Below are positions 56,985 to 64,000 of a DNA stretch of 64,000 bases, in pieces. This DNA is from Streptomyces microflavus (GTDB lineage: Bacteria; Actinomycetota; Actinomycetes; Streptomycetales; Streptomycetaceae). The position numbers and the translations under genes were made by a program. The stretch is from assembly GCF_014650075.1 (NCBI RefSeq), contig NZ_BMUG01000012.1:186001-250000 (forward strand), in the 5' to 3' direction. The notes beneath the pieces were generated by a model. The model had not been told where the DNA came from. It worked only from the letters and a program-made list of their open reading frames with translations, and made no database searches. Positions within the stretch are counted from its first letter, which is position 1. Each line of letters starts with the position of its first letter.

Positions 56985-58050
56985 CACCGAGGAACTGCAG
57001 CACAACGAACTGCTGCAGCTGGTGCCCAAGGCCGAGGCTAAACAGTCCATGAAGGACTTCAAATCCGACCAGGAAGTGCGCTGGTGCCCCGGCTGCGGCG
57101 ACTACGCCGTCCTCGCCGCAGTGCAGGGCTTCATGCCGGAGCTGGGTCTGGCGAAGGAGAACATCGCCTTCGTCTCCGGCATCGGCTGCTCCTCCCGCTT
57201 CCCGTACTACATGAACACGTACGGGATGCACTCCATCCACGGCCGCGCCCCCTCCATCGCCACCGGGCTCGCCACCTCCCGCCGCGACCTGTCGGTCTGG
57301 GTGGTCACGGGTGACGGCGACGCGCTCTCCATCGGCGGCAACCACCTCATCCACGCCCTGCGCCGCAACGTCAACCTGAAGATCCTGCTCTTCAACAACC
57401 GGATCTACGGGCTCACGAAGGGCCAGTACAGCCCCACCTCCGAGATCGGCAAGATCACCAAGTCGACGCCGATGGGTTCGCTCGACGCGCCCTTCAACCC
57501 GGTGTCGCTGGCGATCGGAGCGGAGGCCTCGTTCGTGGCGCGGACGGTCGACTCCGACCGCAAGCACCTCACCAGCGTGCTGCGCGCGGCGGCCGAGCAC
57601 CCGGGCACGGCACTGGTGGAGATCTACCAGAACTGCAACATCTTCAACGACGGCGCCTTCGAGGTCCTCAAGGACAAGGAACAGGCCGCCGAGGCCGTCA
57701 TCCGTCTCGAACACGGGCAGCCGATCCTCTTCGGCGCCGAGGGCAACAAGGGCGTCGTCCGCAACCAGGCCACGGGTGACCTGGAGGTCGTCGCCGTCAC
57801 CGACGAGAACCGCTCACAGGTCCTCGTCCACGACGCCCACGCCGACTCCCCCACCACGGCGTTCGCGCTGTCCCGGCTGGCCGACGCCGACACCCTGCAC
57901 CACACCCCCATCGGGGTGCTGCGCAGCGTCGAGCGGCCCGTCTACGACACCCTGATGTCCGACCAGGTGGACGCCGCCGTGGAGCGCGACGGCAAGGGCG
58001 ACCTCGGCGCACTCCTCGCCGGGGCCGACACCTGGACCGTCGTCGGCTGA
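56977..58050 (+). CDS. korB: 2-oxoacid:ferredoxin oxidoreductase, beta subunit
   Basis: The 357-residue protein carries the TPP and 4Fe-4S elements: EVRWCPGCGDYAVLAAVQ near residue 30, SGIGCSSRFPYYM, TGDGDALSIGGNHLIHALRR (TPP-binding motif) and NNRIYGLTKGQYSPTS. Further cysteines (YQNCNIF near 215) complete the cluster set. The subunit binds TPP and passes electrons to ferredoxin. The start ATG lies inside korA. Confidence 0.95.
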
Positions 58051-58127
58051 CAGGCCACGGAGTCGCGGAACCGGGGAAGCACCACGTCACGGACCGGCCG
58101 GCGTCACGGAGTCACAGCAGCACCCGG

Positions 58128-58170
58128 GGCCCGGGCCCGATCCCTCCGCCAGGAGGGTCAGGCCCGGGCC
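58128..58170. terminator. Hairpin between korB and the convergent HxlR gene
   Basis: GGCCCGGGCC...TCCCTCC and GGAGGG...GGCCCGGGCC form a large, nearly perfect hairpin with a GCCA loop and small internal bulges. It overlaps the last 13 bases of the HxlR-family gene and can stop transcription in both directions. Confidence 0.75.
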
Positions 58171-58586
58171 TCGTCGTACGCCTCGCGCGCCGACTGCACC
58201 GCGTCCACCTGGCGTTCGGTCCAGCGGGCGAGCGCCCACACCTGTTCGGCGGCCTCGGCGCCGAGCGGCGTCAACGAGTAGTCCACCCGCGGCGGGATCA
58301 CCGGCTTGGCGTCCCGGTGGACGAAGCCGTCGCGCTCCAGCGTCTGGAGGGTCTGGGCCAGCATCTTCTCGCTGACCCCGCCGATCGTGCGGCGCAGCTC
58401 GCTGAAGCGGTAGGAGCGCTCCAGCAGGGCCGCCAGGACGAGGACGCCCCAGCGGCTCGTCACATGCTCCAGCACCAGTCGTGACGGGCACATCGGCTGG
58501 TTGACGTCCGGCGCAGGGCCGAGGGGGCCCGGGGCCGGTCGGAGGGGGCTCGCGCCCGTCGCCACATCCTTTGCACTAACTCCCAT
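58158..58586 (-). CDS. HxlR-family regulator with a single cysteine
   Basis: The 142-residue protein has the HxlR winged-helix: PMCPSRLVLEHVTSRWGVLV, ALLERSYRFSELRRTIGG, KMLAQTLQTLERDGFV and YSLTPLGAEAAEQVW. The only cysteine is Cys33, at the usual redox-sensing position of this family (as in QorR and YodB-type regulators). The first 30 residues form a Pro-rich extension; an internal ATG at residue 32 would remove it. It is divergent from a quinone-reductase-like gene, the classic QorR arrangement. Confidence 0.85.
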   Translation of the reverse strand: MGVSAKDVATGASPLRPAPGPLGPAPDVNQPMCPSRLVLEHVTSRWGVLVLAALLERSYRFSELRRTIGGVSEKMLAQTLQTLERDGFVHRDAKPVIPPRVDYSLTPLGAEAAEQVWALARWTERQVDAVQSAREAYDEARA

Positions 58587-58590
58587 GCCA

Positions 58591-58613
58591 GTACCTTACT
58601 TCAAAGTGGGTAC
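58591..58613. promoter_or_regulatory. Probable HxlR-family operator
   Basis: The arms GTACC (58591-58595) and GGTAC (58609-58613) frame a core with ACTT and AAGT half-sites. GTAC...ACTT and AAGT...GTAC arms are typical of HxlR-family operators. It lies four bases upstream of the regulator's start codon and about 65 bases before the divergent gene, so it could control both. Confidence 0.6.
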
Positions 58614-58678
58614 TTTCTCTTAGTTAGCGCTCGGCCTACGCTCGACGGGAAAGCACCCCACCGAAACAGGAGCCCCCC

Positions 58679-59542
58679 ATGAGCATCGTCGTCACCGGAG
58701 CCACCGGAGAACTCGGCCGCCTCGTCATCGACGAACTGCTGGCCACGGTCCCGGCCGGCGAGATCGCCGCGGTCGTCCGCAACAAGGAGAAGGCCGCCGC
58801 GCTCGCGGCACGGGGCGTCGAGCTCCGTATCGCCGACTACGACCGCCCCGAGACCCTCGCCGGGGCGTTCCGCGCCGGGGACCGGGTGCTGCTGATCTCC
58901 GGCAGCGAGGTGGGCAAGCGGGTCGCGCAGCACACCGCGCTCATCGACGCGGCCAAGGCGGCGGGCGTGGCGCAGCTCGCGTACACGGGTGTTCTCGGCG
59001 GACCGGACGCGGACTTCCTGCTGGCCGACGAGCACAAGGTCACCGAGCAGCTGATCCTCGACTCCGGGCTGCCGCACACCTTCCTCCGCAACGGCTGGTA
59101 CACGGAGAACTACACCGCCAACCTCGCCCCCGTCCTGGAGCACGGCGCAGTCGTCGCCAACGCGGGTGAGGGCAGGGTCGCCTCCGCCTCCCGGGCCGAC
59201 TACGCGGCCGCCGCGGCCGTCGCGGTGACCGGCGAGGGCCACCTCGGCAAGGTCTACGAGCTGAGCGGCGACACCGCCTGGTCGTTCGCCGAGTACGCGG
59301 CCCTGCTGTCCGAGGTGACCGGCAAGGAGATCGCGTACAAGAACGTCCCGGCCGCCGTGCACCAGGAGATCCTGGTCGGCGCGGGCCTGCCCGAGGGGTT
59401 CGCGGCGATCCTCACCGACGTGGACGAGGCCATCGCGCGCGGGCGGCTGGCGGGCACGAGCGGTGACCTGGCCCGGCTGACCGGCCGCCCGACCACCCCG
59501 CTGGCCACGACGGTACGCGCCGCCCTCGAAACGGCCGCCTGA
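58679..59542 (+). CDS. NmrA-like NAD(P)H-dependent quinone oxidoreductase
   Basis: The 287-residue protein begins MSIVVTGATGELGRLVIDEL with the GxxGxxG Rossmann motif. It contains AAVVRNKEKAAALAARG and VAQLAYTGVLGGPDADFL, and NGWYTENYTANL near residue 140, as in QorB/azoR-like NmrA proteins that reduce quinones. The gene is divergent from the HxlR regulator and is probably induced by quinones or diamide-like oxidants. A good ribosome site is absent (GAGCCCCCC only). Confidence 0.85.
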   Translation: MSIVVTGATGELGRLVIDELLATVPAGEIAAVVRNKEKAAALAARGVELRIADYDRPETLAGAFRAGDRVLLISGSEVGKRVAQHTALIDAAKAAGVAQLAYTGVLGGPDADFLLADEHKVTEQLILDSGLPHTFLRNGWYTENYTANLAPVLEHGAVVANAGEGRVASASRADYAAAAAVAVTGEGHLGKVYELSGDTAWSFAEYAALLSEVTGKEIAYKNVPAAVHQEILVGAGLPEGFAAILTDVDEAIARGRLAGTSGDLARLTGRPTTPLATTVRAALETAA

Positions 59543-59669
59543 CCCTCACCCCCGGCCCCGCCACCCCTGTCATGAGTGTTTCCATGAGACGGCTATGACA
59601 CGAGGCCCTTCCGGCGCTACCGTCATCCCGTCGGCAGCCGCGCCGGCGCAGGTAGTCCGGGAGGGGCCC

Positions 59670-60722
59670 GTGAAGGGGAAGAACGAACAGCGGGCCGGCC
59701 TGCTGTACGGAGTCGGCGCGTACGGGATGTGGGGCATCGTCCCCCTCTTCTGGCCGCTGCTGAAGCCGTCCGGGGCGATCGAGATCCTCGCCCACCGGAT
59801 GGTCTGGTCACTGGCCGTCGTCGGGGTCGCCCTGCTCGTGGTCCGGCGCTGGGCCTGGATCGGCGAGCTGGTCCGCGACCCGCGCAAGCTGGGCCTCATA
59901 GCGGTCGCCGCGGCGACCATCACCGTCAACTGGGGCCTCTACATCTGGGCCGTCAACAACGGCCAGGTCGTCGAGGCCTCGCTCGGCTACTTCATCAACC
60001 CGCTGGTCACCATCGCCATGGGCGTCCTCCTGCTGGGCGAGCGGCTGCGACCGGTCCAGTGGATCGCGGTCGCCACCGGCCTGACCGCCGTGCTCGTCCT
60101 GGCGATCGGGTACGGGCGGCCGCCGTGGATCTCGCTGATCCTGGCGTTCTCCTTCGCCACGTACGGGCTGGTGAAGAAGAAGGTCAACATGGGCGGCCTG
60201 GAGTCGCTGGCCGCCGAGACCGCCGTCCTGTTCCTGCCCGCGCTCGGCTTCCTGCTCTGGCTGGCGGCGACCGGCGGTTCGACGTTCACCGCCGGGGGCG
60301 CGGGCCACGGCGTGCTGCTCGCCACGACGGGCATCGTCACGGCGGTGCCGCTGATCTGCTTCGGCGCGGCGGCGATCCGGGTACCGCTCTCCACGCTGGG
60401 ACTGCTCCAGTACCTGGCGCCGGTCTTCCAGTTCGCGCTCGGCATCGTCTACTTCCACGAGGAGATGCCGCCCGAGCGGTGGGCCGGGTTCGCCCTGGTC
60501 TGGCTGGCCCTCTCCCTCCTGACCTGGGACGCCCTGCGCAATGCCCGGCGCAACCGGACCCTGGCGGCGAAGCTGCTGGCGACAGCGGCGGCCGGAGCGG
60601 CGACGACAACCACCGCCAGCACCGCCACCGCCACCGCTGCCGCCACCGCCGTGTCCTCCGCGCCCGCCGAGGCAGAGGCCGACGCCGACGGGACCGAGAT
60701 CAGTTCCGGCGCGACCCCGTAG
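59670..60722 (+). CDS. rarD: RarD-family EamA transporter
   Basis: From the GTG at 59670 (MKGKNEQRAGLLYGVGAYGM), preceded by GGGAGGGG, the 350-residue protein has ten hydrophobic helices and the family segments YGMWGIVPLFWPLLK, NWGLYIWAVNNGQVVEASLGYFINPL and LLQYLAPVFQFALGIVYFHE. It is an EamA-type exporter with unknown substrate. The last 50 residues are a Thr/Ala-rich low-complexity tail. An in-frame start at 59595 is possible but has no ribosome site. Confidence 0.88.
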   Translation: MKGKNEQRAGLLYGVGAYGMWGIVPLFWPLLKPSGAIEILAHRMVWSLAVVGVALLVVRRWAWIGELVRDPRKLGLIAVAAATITVNWGLYIWAVNNGQVVEASLGYFINPLVTIAMGVLLLGERLRPVQWIAVATGLTAVLVLAIGYGRPPWISLILAFSFATYGLVKKKVNMGGLESLAAETAVLFLPALGFLLWLAATGGSTFTAGGAGHGVLLATTGIVTAVPLICFGAAAIRVPLSTLGLLQYLAPVFQFALGIVYFHEEMPPERWAGFALVWLALSLLTWDALRNARRNRTLAAKLLATAAAGAATTTTASTATATAAATAVSSAPAEAEADADGTEISSGATP

Positions 60723-60792
60723 CGCGGCCGGCGTTCCCTCCGGGACGACCTGCATGGTGGACGCCGTGCGGTAAGGCTGATTGAGTGCGCGG

Positions 60793-61290
60793 ATGGGGAC
60801 TGTCCTGGGCGAGATGAGAAACGTGCCGTGGCACGAGCTGCAGCACGCGTACGGCTCCGCCTCGCAGGTTCCCGGCATGCTGTCGCGGATCGCCTGGGGT
60901 GACGGCCCGACCGCCGAGGACGCCCTGAGTGACCTGGGCCAGTGGATCGCGGCCCCTGCCGTGTTCGACGCGACCGTGGCCGCGGTGCCGTTCCTGTGGG
61001 AGCTGGCGGCGACGGAGACGGTCAAGGACCGGGCGGGCGTGCTGGAGCTGCTCGCCGCGATCCTCGCCTCCGGCCATGACCTGCACCCCGAGTGGACGCG
61101 CGCCGCGCACGACGCGGTGGTGGCCGGCCGCCCCACGGCAGCCCGGCTGGCCGCCGACGCCTCTTCGCCGGAGGCGCAGACACACGCCCAGGTACAGGCC
61201 CAGAAGCAGGCCGTACGGGATGCCGCCGTGCGCTTGCTCGCCGCGATCGACGGACACACCTGCGCGGCCTGCCCGCCACGGGCGGTTTAG
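60793..61290 (+). CDS. Hypothetical alpha-helical protein
   Basis: From the ATG at 60793 (MGTVLGEMRNVPWHELQHAYG) the product has 165 residues. A TTG at 60781 would add four. The sequence is helical with repeated A-A-x-A patterns (ATVAAVPFLWELAATETVKD, LLAAILASGHDL), reminiscent of HEAT-like repeats seen in small Streptomyces proteins. No family is certain. It is convergent with the SRPBCC gene. Confidence 0.6.
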   Translation: MGTVLGEMRNVPWHELQHAYGSASQVPGMLSRIAWGDGPTAEDALSDLGQWIAAPAVFDATVAAVPFLWELAATETVKDRAGVLELLAAILASGHDLHPEWTRAAHDAVVAGRPTAARLAADASSPEAQTHAQVQAQKQAVRDAAVRLLAAIDGHTCAACPPRAV

Positions 61291-61302
61291 CCGGCCGGCC
61301 GC

Positions 61303-61692
61303 TCAGGCCAGCTCCGCCACCACCCGGTCCAGCACGCCCTTCCAGTGCGTACGCCGCTCCTCCCGCTCCTCCGCGCTCGCCAGCCGCTCCTGGTGGAAGC
61401 GGAGCACCGCCCGGTCCTCGGAGCTGCCGGGCGTCACAGTGACCTGGACCGTGGATGTGCCGTGGGTGAGGCGGACGCGGTCGCCGGGGCGGAAGCTGCG
61501 GATCTCGCCCCCGGTGCCGGCCGCCGTACGGTAGGGAGCGCCCTTCTCCGTCGGGAGCGGACCCTCGACGCCGAGCCAGAGCGCGACGCCCTCCGGTCCG
61601 GTGATGAACTCCCACACGGCCTGCGGAGGCCGGTGGATCGTCCGGGAGACACCGATCTCCCAGCCCGCGTCCTGGGTGAGTCCGGTCGGCAT
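61303..61692 (-). CDS. SRPBCC/AHSA1-like protein
   Basis: From the ATG at 61692, preceded by AAGGGG, the product has 129 residues: ISVSRTIHRPPQAVWEFITG-type entry (GVSRTIHRPPQAVWEFITGP), then WLGVEGPLPTEKGAPYRT and RVRLTHG. The pattern fits AHSA1-type START-like domains, often found beside ArsR or HxlR regulators. It could bind a small hydrophobic ligand. Starts further upstream would overlap the CGNR gene. Confidence 0.75.
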   Translation of the reverse strand: MPTGLTQDAGWEIGVSRTIHRPPQAVWEFITGPEGVALWLGVEGPLPTEKGAPYRTAAGTGGEIRSFRPGDRVRLTHGTSTVQVTVTPGSSEDRAVLRFHQERLASAEEREERRTHWKGVLDRVVAELA

Positions 61693-61711
61693 GGCGAAGA
61701 CCCCTTCGGTT

Positions 61712-62389
61712 TCAGCCGACGTCGACATCGGCGTCAGCGTCGGGATGGGCATGGGCAGTGGTCAGCCGGGCGCGGTGGGCCCGGACCTTGTGACGGTTGC
61801 CGCACCGCTCCATCGAGCACCAGCGCCGCTTCCCGGGCCGTGAGGTGTCGACGAACAGCAGGCGGCAGTCGTCCGCGCCGCAGGTACGGATCCGGTGGGC
61901 GTACACCCCGGTGAACAGCTCGACGGCGTCGCGGGCGACGGTGGAGAGCAGCCCGGTCCCGGTCGCCCCGGCCCCCCACTCCCGCTCCCCCTCGGCGGTC
62001 AGCCGGGCGGTCAGGGACGGGTGCGCCGCCGCGTCGTTCACGGTGGCGAGGTCGTCCGGCCCGGGCGGCAACGCGGACACATGGGCCTCCGCCAGCCGCC
62101 AGAGCGCATCCCGCAGCGCACGGGCAGCGGCCACCTCGGCCGGGCACACGGCGAGTTCGAGCCCGCCGGGCAGCCGGCTCTCCCCCGCCCAGCGCACCAG
62201 ATCCTCGGGCCCGTGCAGCACCTCGAAGTACGCGAGGGCCCCGGGCCCACCCGTCGGCAGGAGCTCCAGGCAGAGCGCCCCCGGGTCGAACCGGAACGAG
62301 CTGCCGTCCGGGTGGACCAGCAGCATCCCCGAAGGCTCGGACCGCCGCGGCGGACCCGCTTCCGGCGTGTCCATTGCGCTCACACTCAT
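61712..62389 (-). CDS. CGNR zinc-finger (ABATE-domain) transcriptional regulator
   Basis: The 225-residue protein ends with the CGNR zinc finger: RTCGADDCRLLFVD, SRPGKRRWCSMERCGNRHKV, a basic DNA-contacting segment. The N-terminal 150 residues correspond to the ABATE stress-sensing domain (FRFDPGALCLELLPTGGPG). The start at 62389 (MSVSAMDTP) lies next to a divergent VOC gene with an inverted repeat between them. The C-terminal tail is Asp/Ala-rich. Confidence 0.85.
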   Translation of the reverse strand: MSVSAMDTPEAGPPRRSEPSGMLLVHPDGSSFRFDPGALCLELLPTGGPGALAYFEVLHGPEDLVRWAGESRLPGGLELAVCPAEVAAARALRDALWRLAEAHVSALPPGPDDLATVNDAAAHPSLTARLTAEGEREWGAGATGTGLLSTVARDAVELFTGVYAHRIRTCGADDCRLLFVDTSRPGKRRWCSMERCGNRHKVRAHRARLTTAHAHPDADADVDVG

Positions 62390-62390
62390 G

Positions 62391-62409
62391 TAACCACTAT
62401 AAACGGTTT
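62391..62409. promoter_or_regulatory. Probable operator of the CGNR regulator
   Basis: AACC (62392-62395) and GGTT (62405-62408) are inverted around CTATAAAC. ABATE/CGNR regulators are generally preceded by AACC-N-TATA-N-GGTT-type repeats. The site overlaps the -10-like TATAAA and lies three bases before the VOC gene start. Confidence 0.5.
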
Positions 62410-62411
62410 CC

Positions 62412-62867
62412 ATGACACGCACCCTGTCCTGGAAGCTCGTCATCGACAGCGCCGACCCGCACGCCCAGGCCGGCTTCTGGGCCGACACCCTCGGCTACCT
62501 GATCGAGGACAACAGCGCCCTGGTCGAGCAGTTGCTCGCCGCCGGAGCCGTCCCCGAGGCCATCACCACCCACGCCCACGGCCGCCGCGCCTGGCGCGAC
62601 CTCGCGGCGGCACGGCACCCGGACGACCCGTACGACGAGACGAGCGGTACGGGGCTGGGGCGTCGGCTGCTGTTCCAGCGTGTACCGGAGCCGAAGACGG
62701 TGAAGAACCGCCTCCACATCGACGTCCACACCGGTCCAGGGGAGCGCGACACGGAGGCGGAACGGCTGGTGGCGCTGGGCGCGCGCATCTTGCACGCGGT
62801 CGACGAACCGGGCGGGAGCTGGCTCGTACTCGCAGATCCTGAGGGCAACGAGTTCTGCGTCAACTAG
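62412..62867 (+). CDS. VOC/glyoxalase-fold protein 1
   Basis: The 151-residue protein has the VOC segments LSWKLVIDSADPHAQAGFWADTLGY, RLHIDVH (metal ligand His) and GGSWLVLADPEGNEFCVN. The middle (residues 40-95) is longer than in most members and Arg-rich. The DPEGNEF C-terminus is typical of the dioxygenase-like subfamily. Expression is probably under the CGNR regulator. Confidence 0.8.
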   Translation: MTRTLSWKLVIDSADPHAQAGFWADTLGYLIEDNSALVEQLLAAGAVPEAITTHAHGRRAWRDLAAARHPDDPYDETSGTGLGRRLLFQRVPEPKTVKNRLHIDVHTGPGERDTEAERLVALGARILHAVDEPGGSWLVLADPEGNEFCVN

Positions 62868-62868
62868 C

Positions 62869-62903
62869 CGACGAGCCGACGAGCCAACGAGCCAACGAGC
62901 CAA
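62869..62903 (+). repeat. Short tandem repeat
   Basis: Five or so units of CGACGAGC/CAACGAGC type (8-base period, GAGCCAAC) lie between the two VOC genes. Confidence 0.7.
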
Positions 62904-62940
62904 CTAATAGGTCCCGCGTAAGCGTAAGAAGAGAGCTCCC

Positions 62941-63330
62941 ATGAAGATCCATCTGACCAGCGTCTTCGTCGACGACCAGGAAAAGGCCCTGCGCTTCTAC
63001 ACAGACGTGCTGGGCTTCGTGAAGAAGTACGACGTACCGATGGGCGGCGAGGACCGCTGGCTGACGGTGGTCTCGCCGGAGGACCCCGGCGGCACCGAAC
63101 TCCTGCTGGAGCCCGACCGCCACCGCGCGGTCGGCCCGTACAAGACGGCCCTGGTCGAGGACGGCATCCCCGCCGCCGCCTTCGCCGTGGACGACGTACG
63201 GGCGGAGTTCGACCGGCTGCGCGGGCTCGGGGTGCGGTTCACGCAGGAGCCGGTGGAGATGGGACCGGTGACGACGGCGGTCCTGGACGACACGTGCGGC
63301 AACCTGATCCAGATCGCGCAGAGCGGATAG
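62941..63330 (+). CDS. VOC/glyoxalase-fold protein 2
   Basis: The 129-residue protein reads MKIHLTSVFVDDQEKALRFYTDVLGFVKKYDVPMGGEDRW with VVSPEDPGGTELLLEPD and DTCGNLIQIAQSG, a complete bacterial glyoxalase-like VOC protein. Candidates are fosfomycin or glyoxal-type detoxifiers, but the substrate is not fixed. The ribosome site AGAGAG precedes the ATG. Confidence 0.85.
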   Translation: MKIHLTSVFVDDQEKALRFYTDVLGFVKKYDVPMGGEDRWLTVVSPEDPGGTELLLEPDRHRAVGPYKTALVEDGIPAAAFAVDDVRAEFDRLRGLGVRFTQEPVEMGPVTTAVLDDTCGNLIQIAQSG

Positions 63331-63336
63331 CCGACA

Positions 63337-63894
63337 TCAGGGAGCGGACAGCGACTTCTGGAACCAGGCCACGTCCCAGAAGCGGCCGAACTTCCGCCCC
63401 ACCTCCCGGTGCACCCCGACGGGCTGGAAGCCGAAGCGCAGGTGCAGACGCTCCGACGCCTCGTTGGGCAACGCCACCCCGGCCAGGGCCTGGTGCACGT
63501 CCTCCTGCGCCAGCGCCTCGAACAGAGAGGCGTACAGGAGGCTGCCCACGCCTCGGCCGGCGTGCCGGGGCGACAGGTAGACGCTGGTCTCGACGGAGGT
63601 CGCGTACGCCGGCTTGGGGCGGAAGGGGCTGCTGGTCGCGTACCCGAGGATCTCCCCGCCCGCCCCGCCCGCGAGACCCGTCCCGGCCTCGGCCACGAGC
63701 AGCCGGTGCGGCCCGTGTCCGGGGTGGGCGGCCAGCCAGGGGCGGCGCTGCTCGACCGTCATCGGCTCGACGTCGAACGTGATCGGCGTCTCGGTGACGT
63801 AGTGGTTGTAGATCCGCACCAGCTCCGCGAGGTCCTCCTCGCCGCCGGGCCGGACGCGTACCGCTGTGTTACCCCTGGGGCCCTGAACGATCAT
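63337..63894 (-). CDS. GNAT acetyltransferase, phosphinothricin acetyltransferase-like
   Basis: The 185-residue protein has the GNAT fold with IYNHYVTETPITFDVEP, WLAAHPGHGPHRLLVAE, SVYLSPRHAGRGVGSLLYASL (acetyl-CoA loop RxxGxG/A) and ALPNEASERLHLRFGFQPVG, ending FWDVAWFQKSLSAP. This resembles PAT/Bar and methionine-sulfoximine acetyltransferases. It would acetylate a small amine such as phosphinothricin or an amino-acid analogue. It is convergent with the VOC gene. Confidence 0.8.
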   Translation of the reverse strand: MIVQGPRGNTAVRVRPGGEEDLAELVRIYNHYVTETPITFDVEPMTVEQRRPWLAAHPGHGPHRLLVAEAGTGLAGGAGGEILGYATSSPFRPKPAYATSVETSVYLSPRHAGRGVGSLLYASLFEALAQEDVHQALAGVALPNEASERLHLRFGFQPVGVHREVGRKFGRFWDVAWFQKSLSAP

Positions 63895-63917
63895 CGGACG
63901 ACGCTAACCGAAGGGCG

Positions 63918-64000
63918 TTACGCAGGCGTTTCTCCGTCCCGGTCCCGCTGCACCTCCTCCCGCATCCGTTCGGCCATCAGGTCCGCGAGGGGGTCGGTCA
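63918..64000 (-). CDS. Partial gene, C-terminal end cut by the window
   Basis: The minus strand is open from the window edge to a TAA at 63918-63920 and reads DPLADLMAERMREEVQRDRD plus GETPA, a charged helical C-terminus with codon use like the neighbours. The start lies outside the window, and no family can be assigned from 27 residues. Confidence 0.45.
   Translation of the reverse strand, partial: TDPLADLMAERMREEVQRDRDGETPA

Overview
The window is high-GC actinobacterial DNA and almost certainly comes from a Streptomyces chromosome. GTG and TTG starts are frequent. RpoB is 1161 residues from a TTG start. The order rpoC-rpoB-rplL-rplJ-(lipoprotein)-rplA-rplK-nusG-secE-tRNA-Trp is the one I recall for Streptomyces coelicolor, as are the later blocks (aminotransferase, murB, hadB/hadA, rpmG with two tRNAs, htpX, a partial nuo operon, two sensor kinases, korAB). 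No database search was run, so names rest on recognised sequence motifs and gene order.

Region 1 (1-12.7 kb, + strand) is a compact phage-type tail and lysis module: tail tube protein, tail-assembly chaperone with a probable -1 frameshift, two consecutive short tape-measure-like proteins, a Dit-like distal tail protein, further baseplate or fibre proteins, an amidase endolysin and two holin-like proteins. It lies directly downstream of and convergent with rpoC, where rpsL-rpsG-fusA-tuf would normally follow. No integrase, terminase, capsid or replication gene is visible, so a domesticated tail or non-contractile tailocin is a real possibility. The left edge is cut by the window.

Region 2 (12.7-26.2 kb, - strand) holds the transcription and translation core: secE-nusG, rplK-rplA, a lipoprotein gene, rplJ-rplL and rpoB-rpoC, separated by clear hairpin terminators and by promoters with readable -35 and -10 boxes. 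Region 3 (26.4-40.1 kb) is mixed housekeeping: an aspartate-type aminotransferase, an adenosine deaminase, a TetR regulator divergent from an NAD(P)-binding protein, murB, a two-gene MaoC-type dehydratase (hadA-hadB), rpmG, tRNA-Met, tRNA-Thr, a cytosine-deaminase-like protein that has lost key residues, a 45-nt tRNA-like relic, yajQ, an ogt-alkB alkylation-repair pair, small membrane proteins, htpX and an unusual mscL.

Region 4 (40.2-50.6 kb, - strand) is a tightly coupled operon nuoA-B-C-H-I-J-K-L-M-N lacking nuoD, E, F and G: a partial complex I with no NADH-input module and no separate 49-kDa subunit. Its NuoC carries a repetitive tail of about 280 residues. Upstream, on the opposite strand, are two near-duplicate sensor histidine kinases, one LuxR-type response regulator and a two-subunit 2-oxoacid:ferredoxin oxidoreductase (korA-korB). 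KorAB is a plausible source of reduced ferredoxin for the partial complex I.

Region 5 (58-64 kb) contains small accessory genes: an HxlR-family regulator with a single cysteine divergent from an NmrA-like oxidoreductase, a RarD-type transporter, an SRPBCC protein, a CGNR zinc-finger regulator divergent from a VOC protein, a second VOC protein, a phosphinothricin-acetyltransferase-like GNAT and the cut-off end of another gene.
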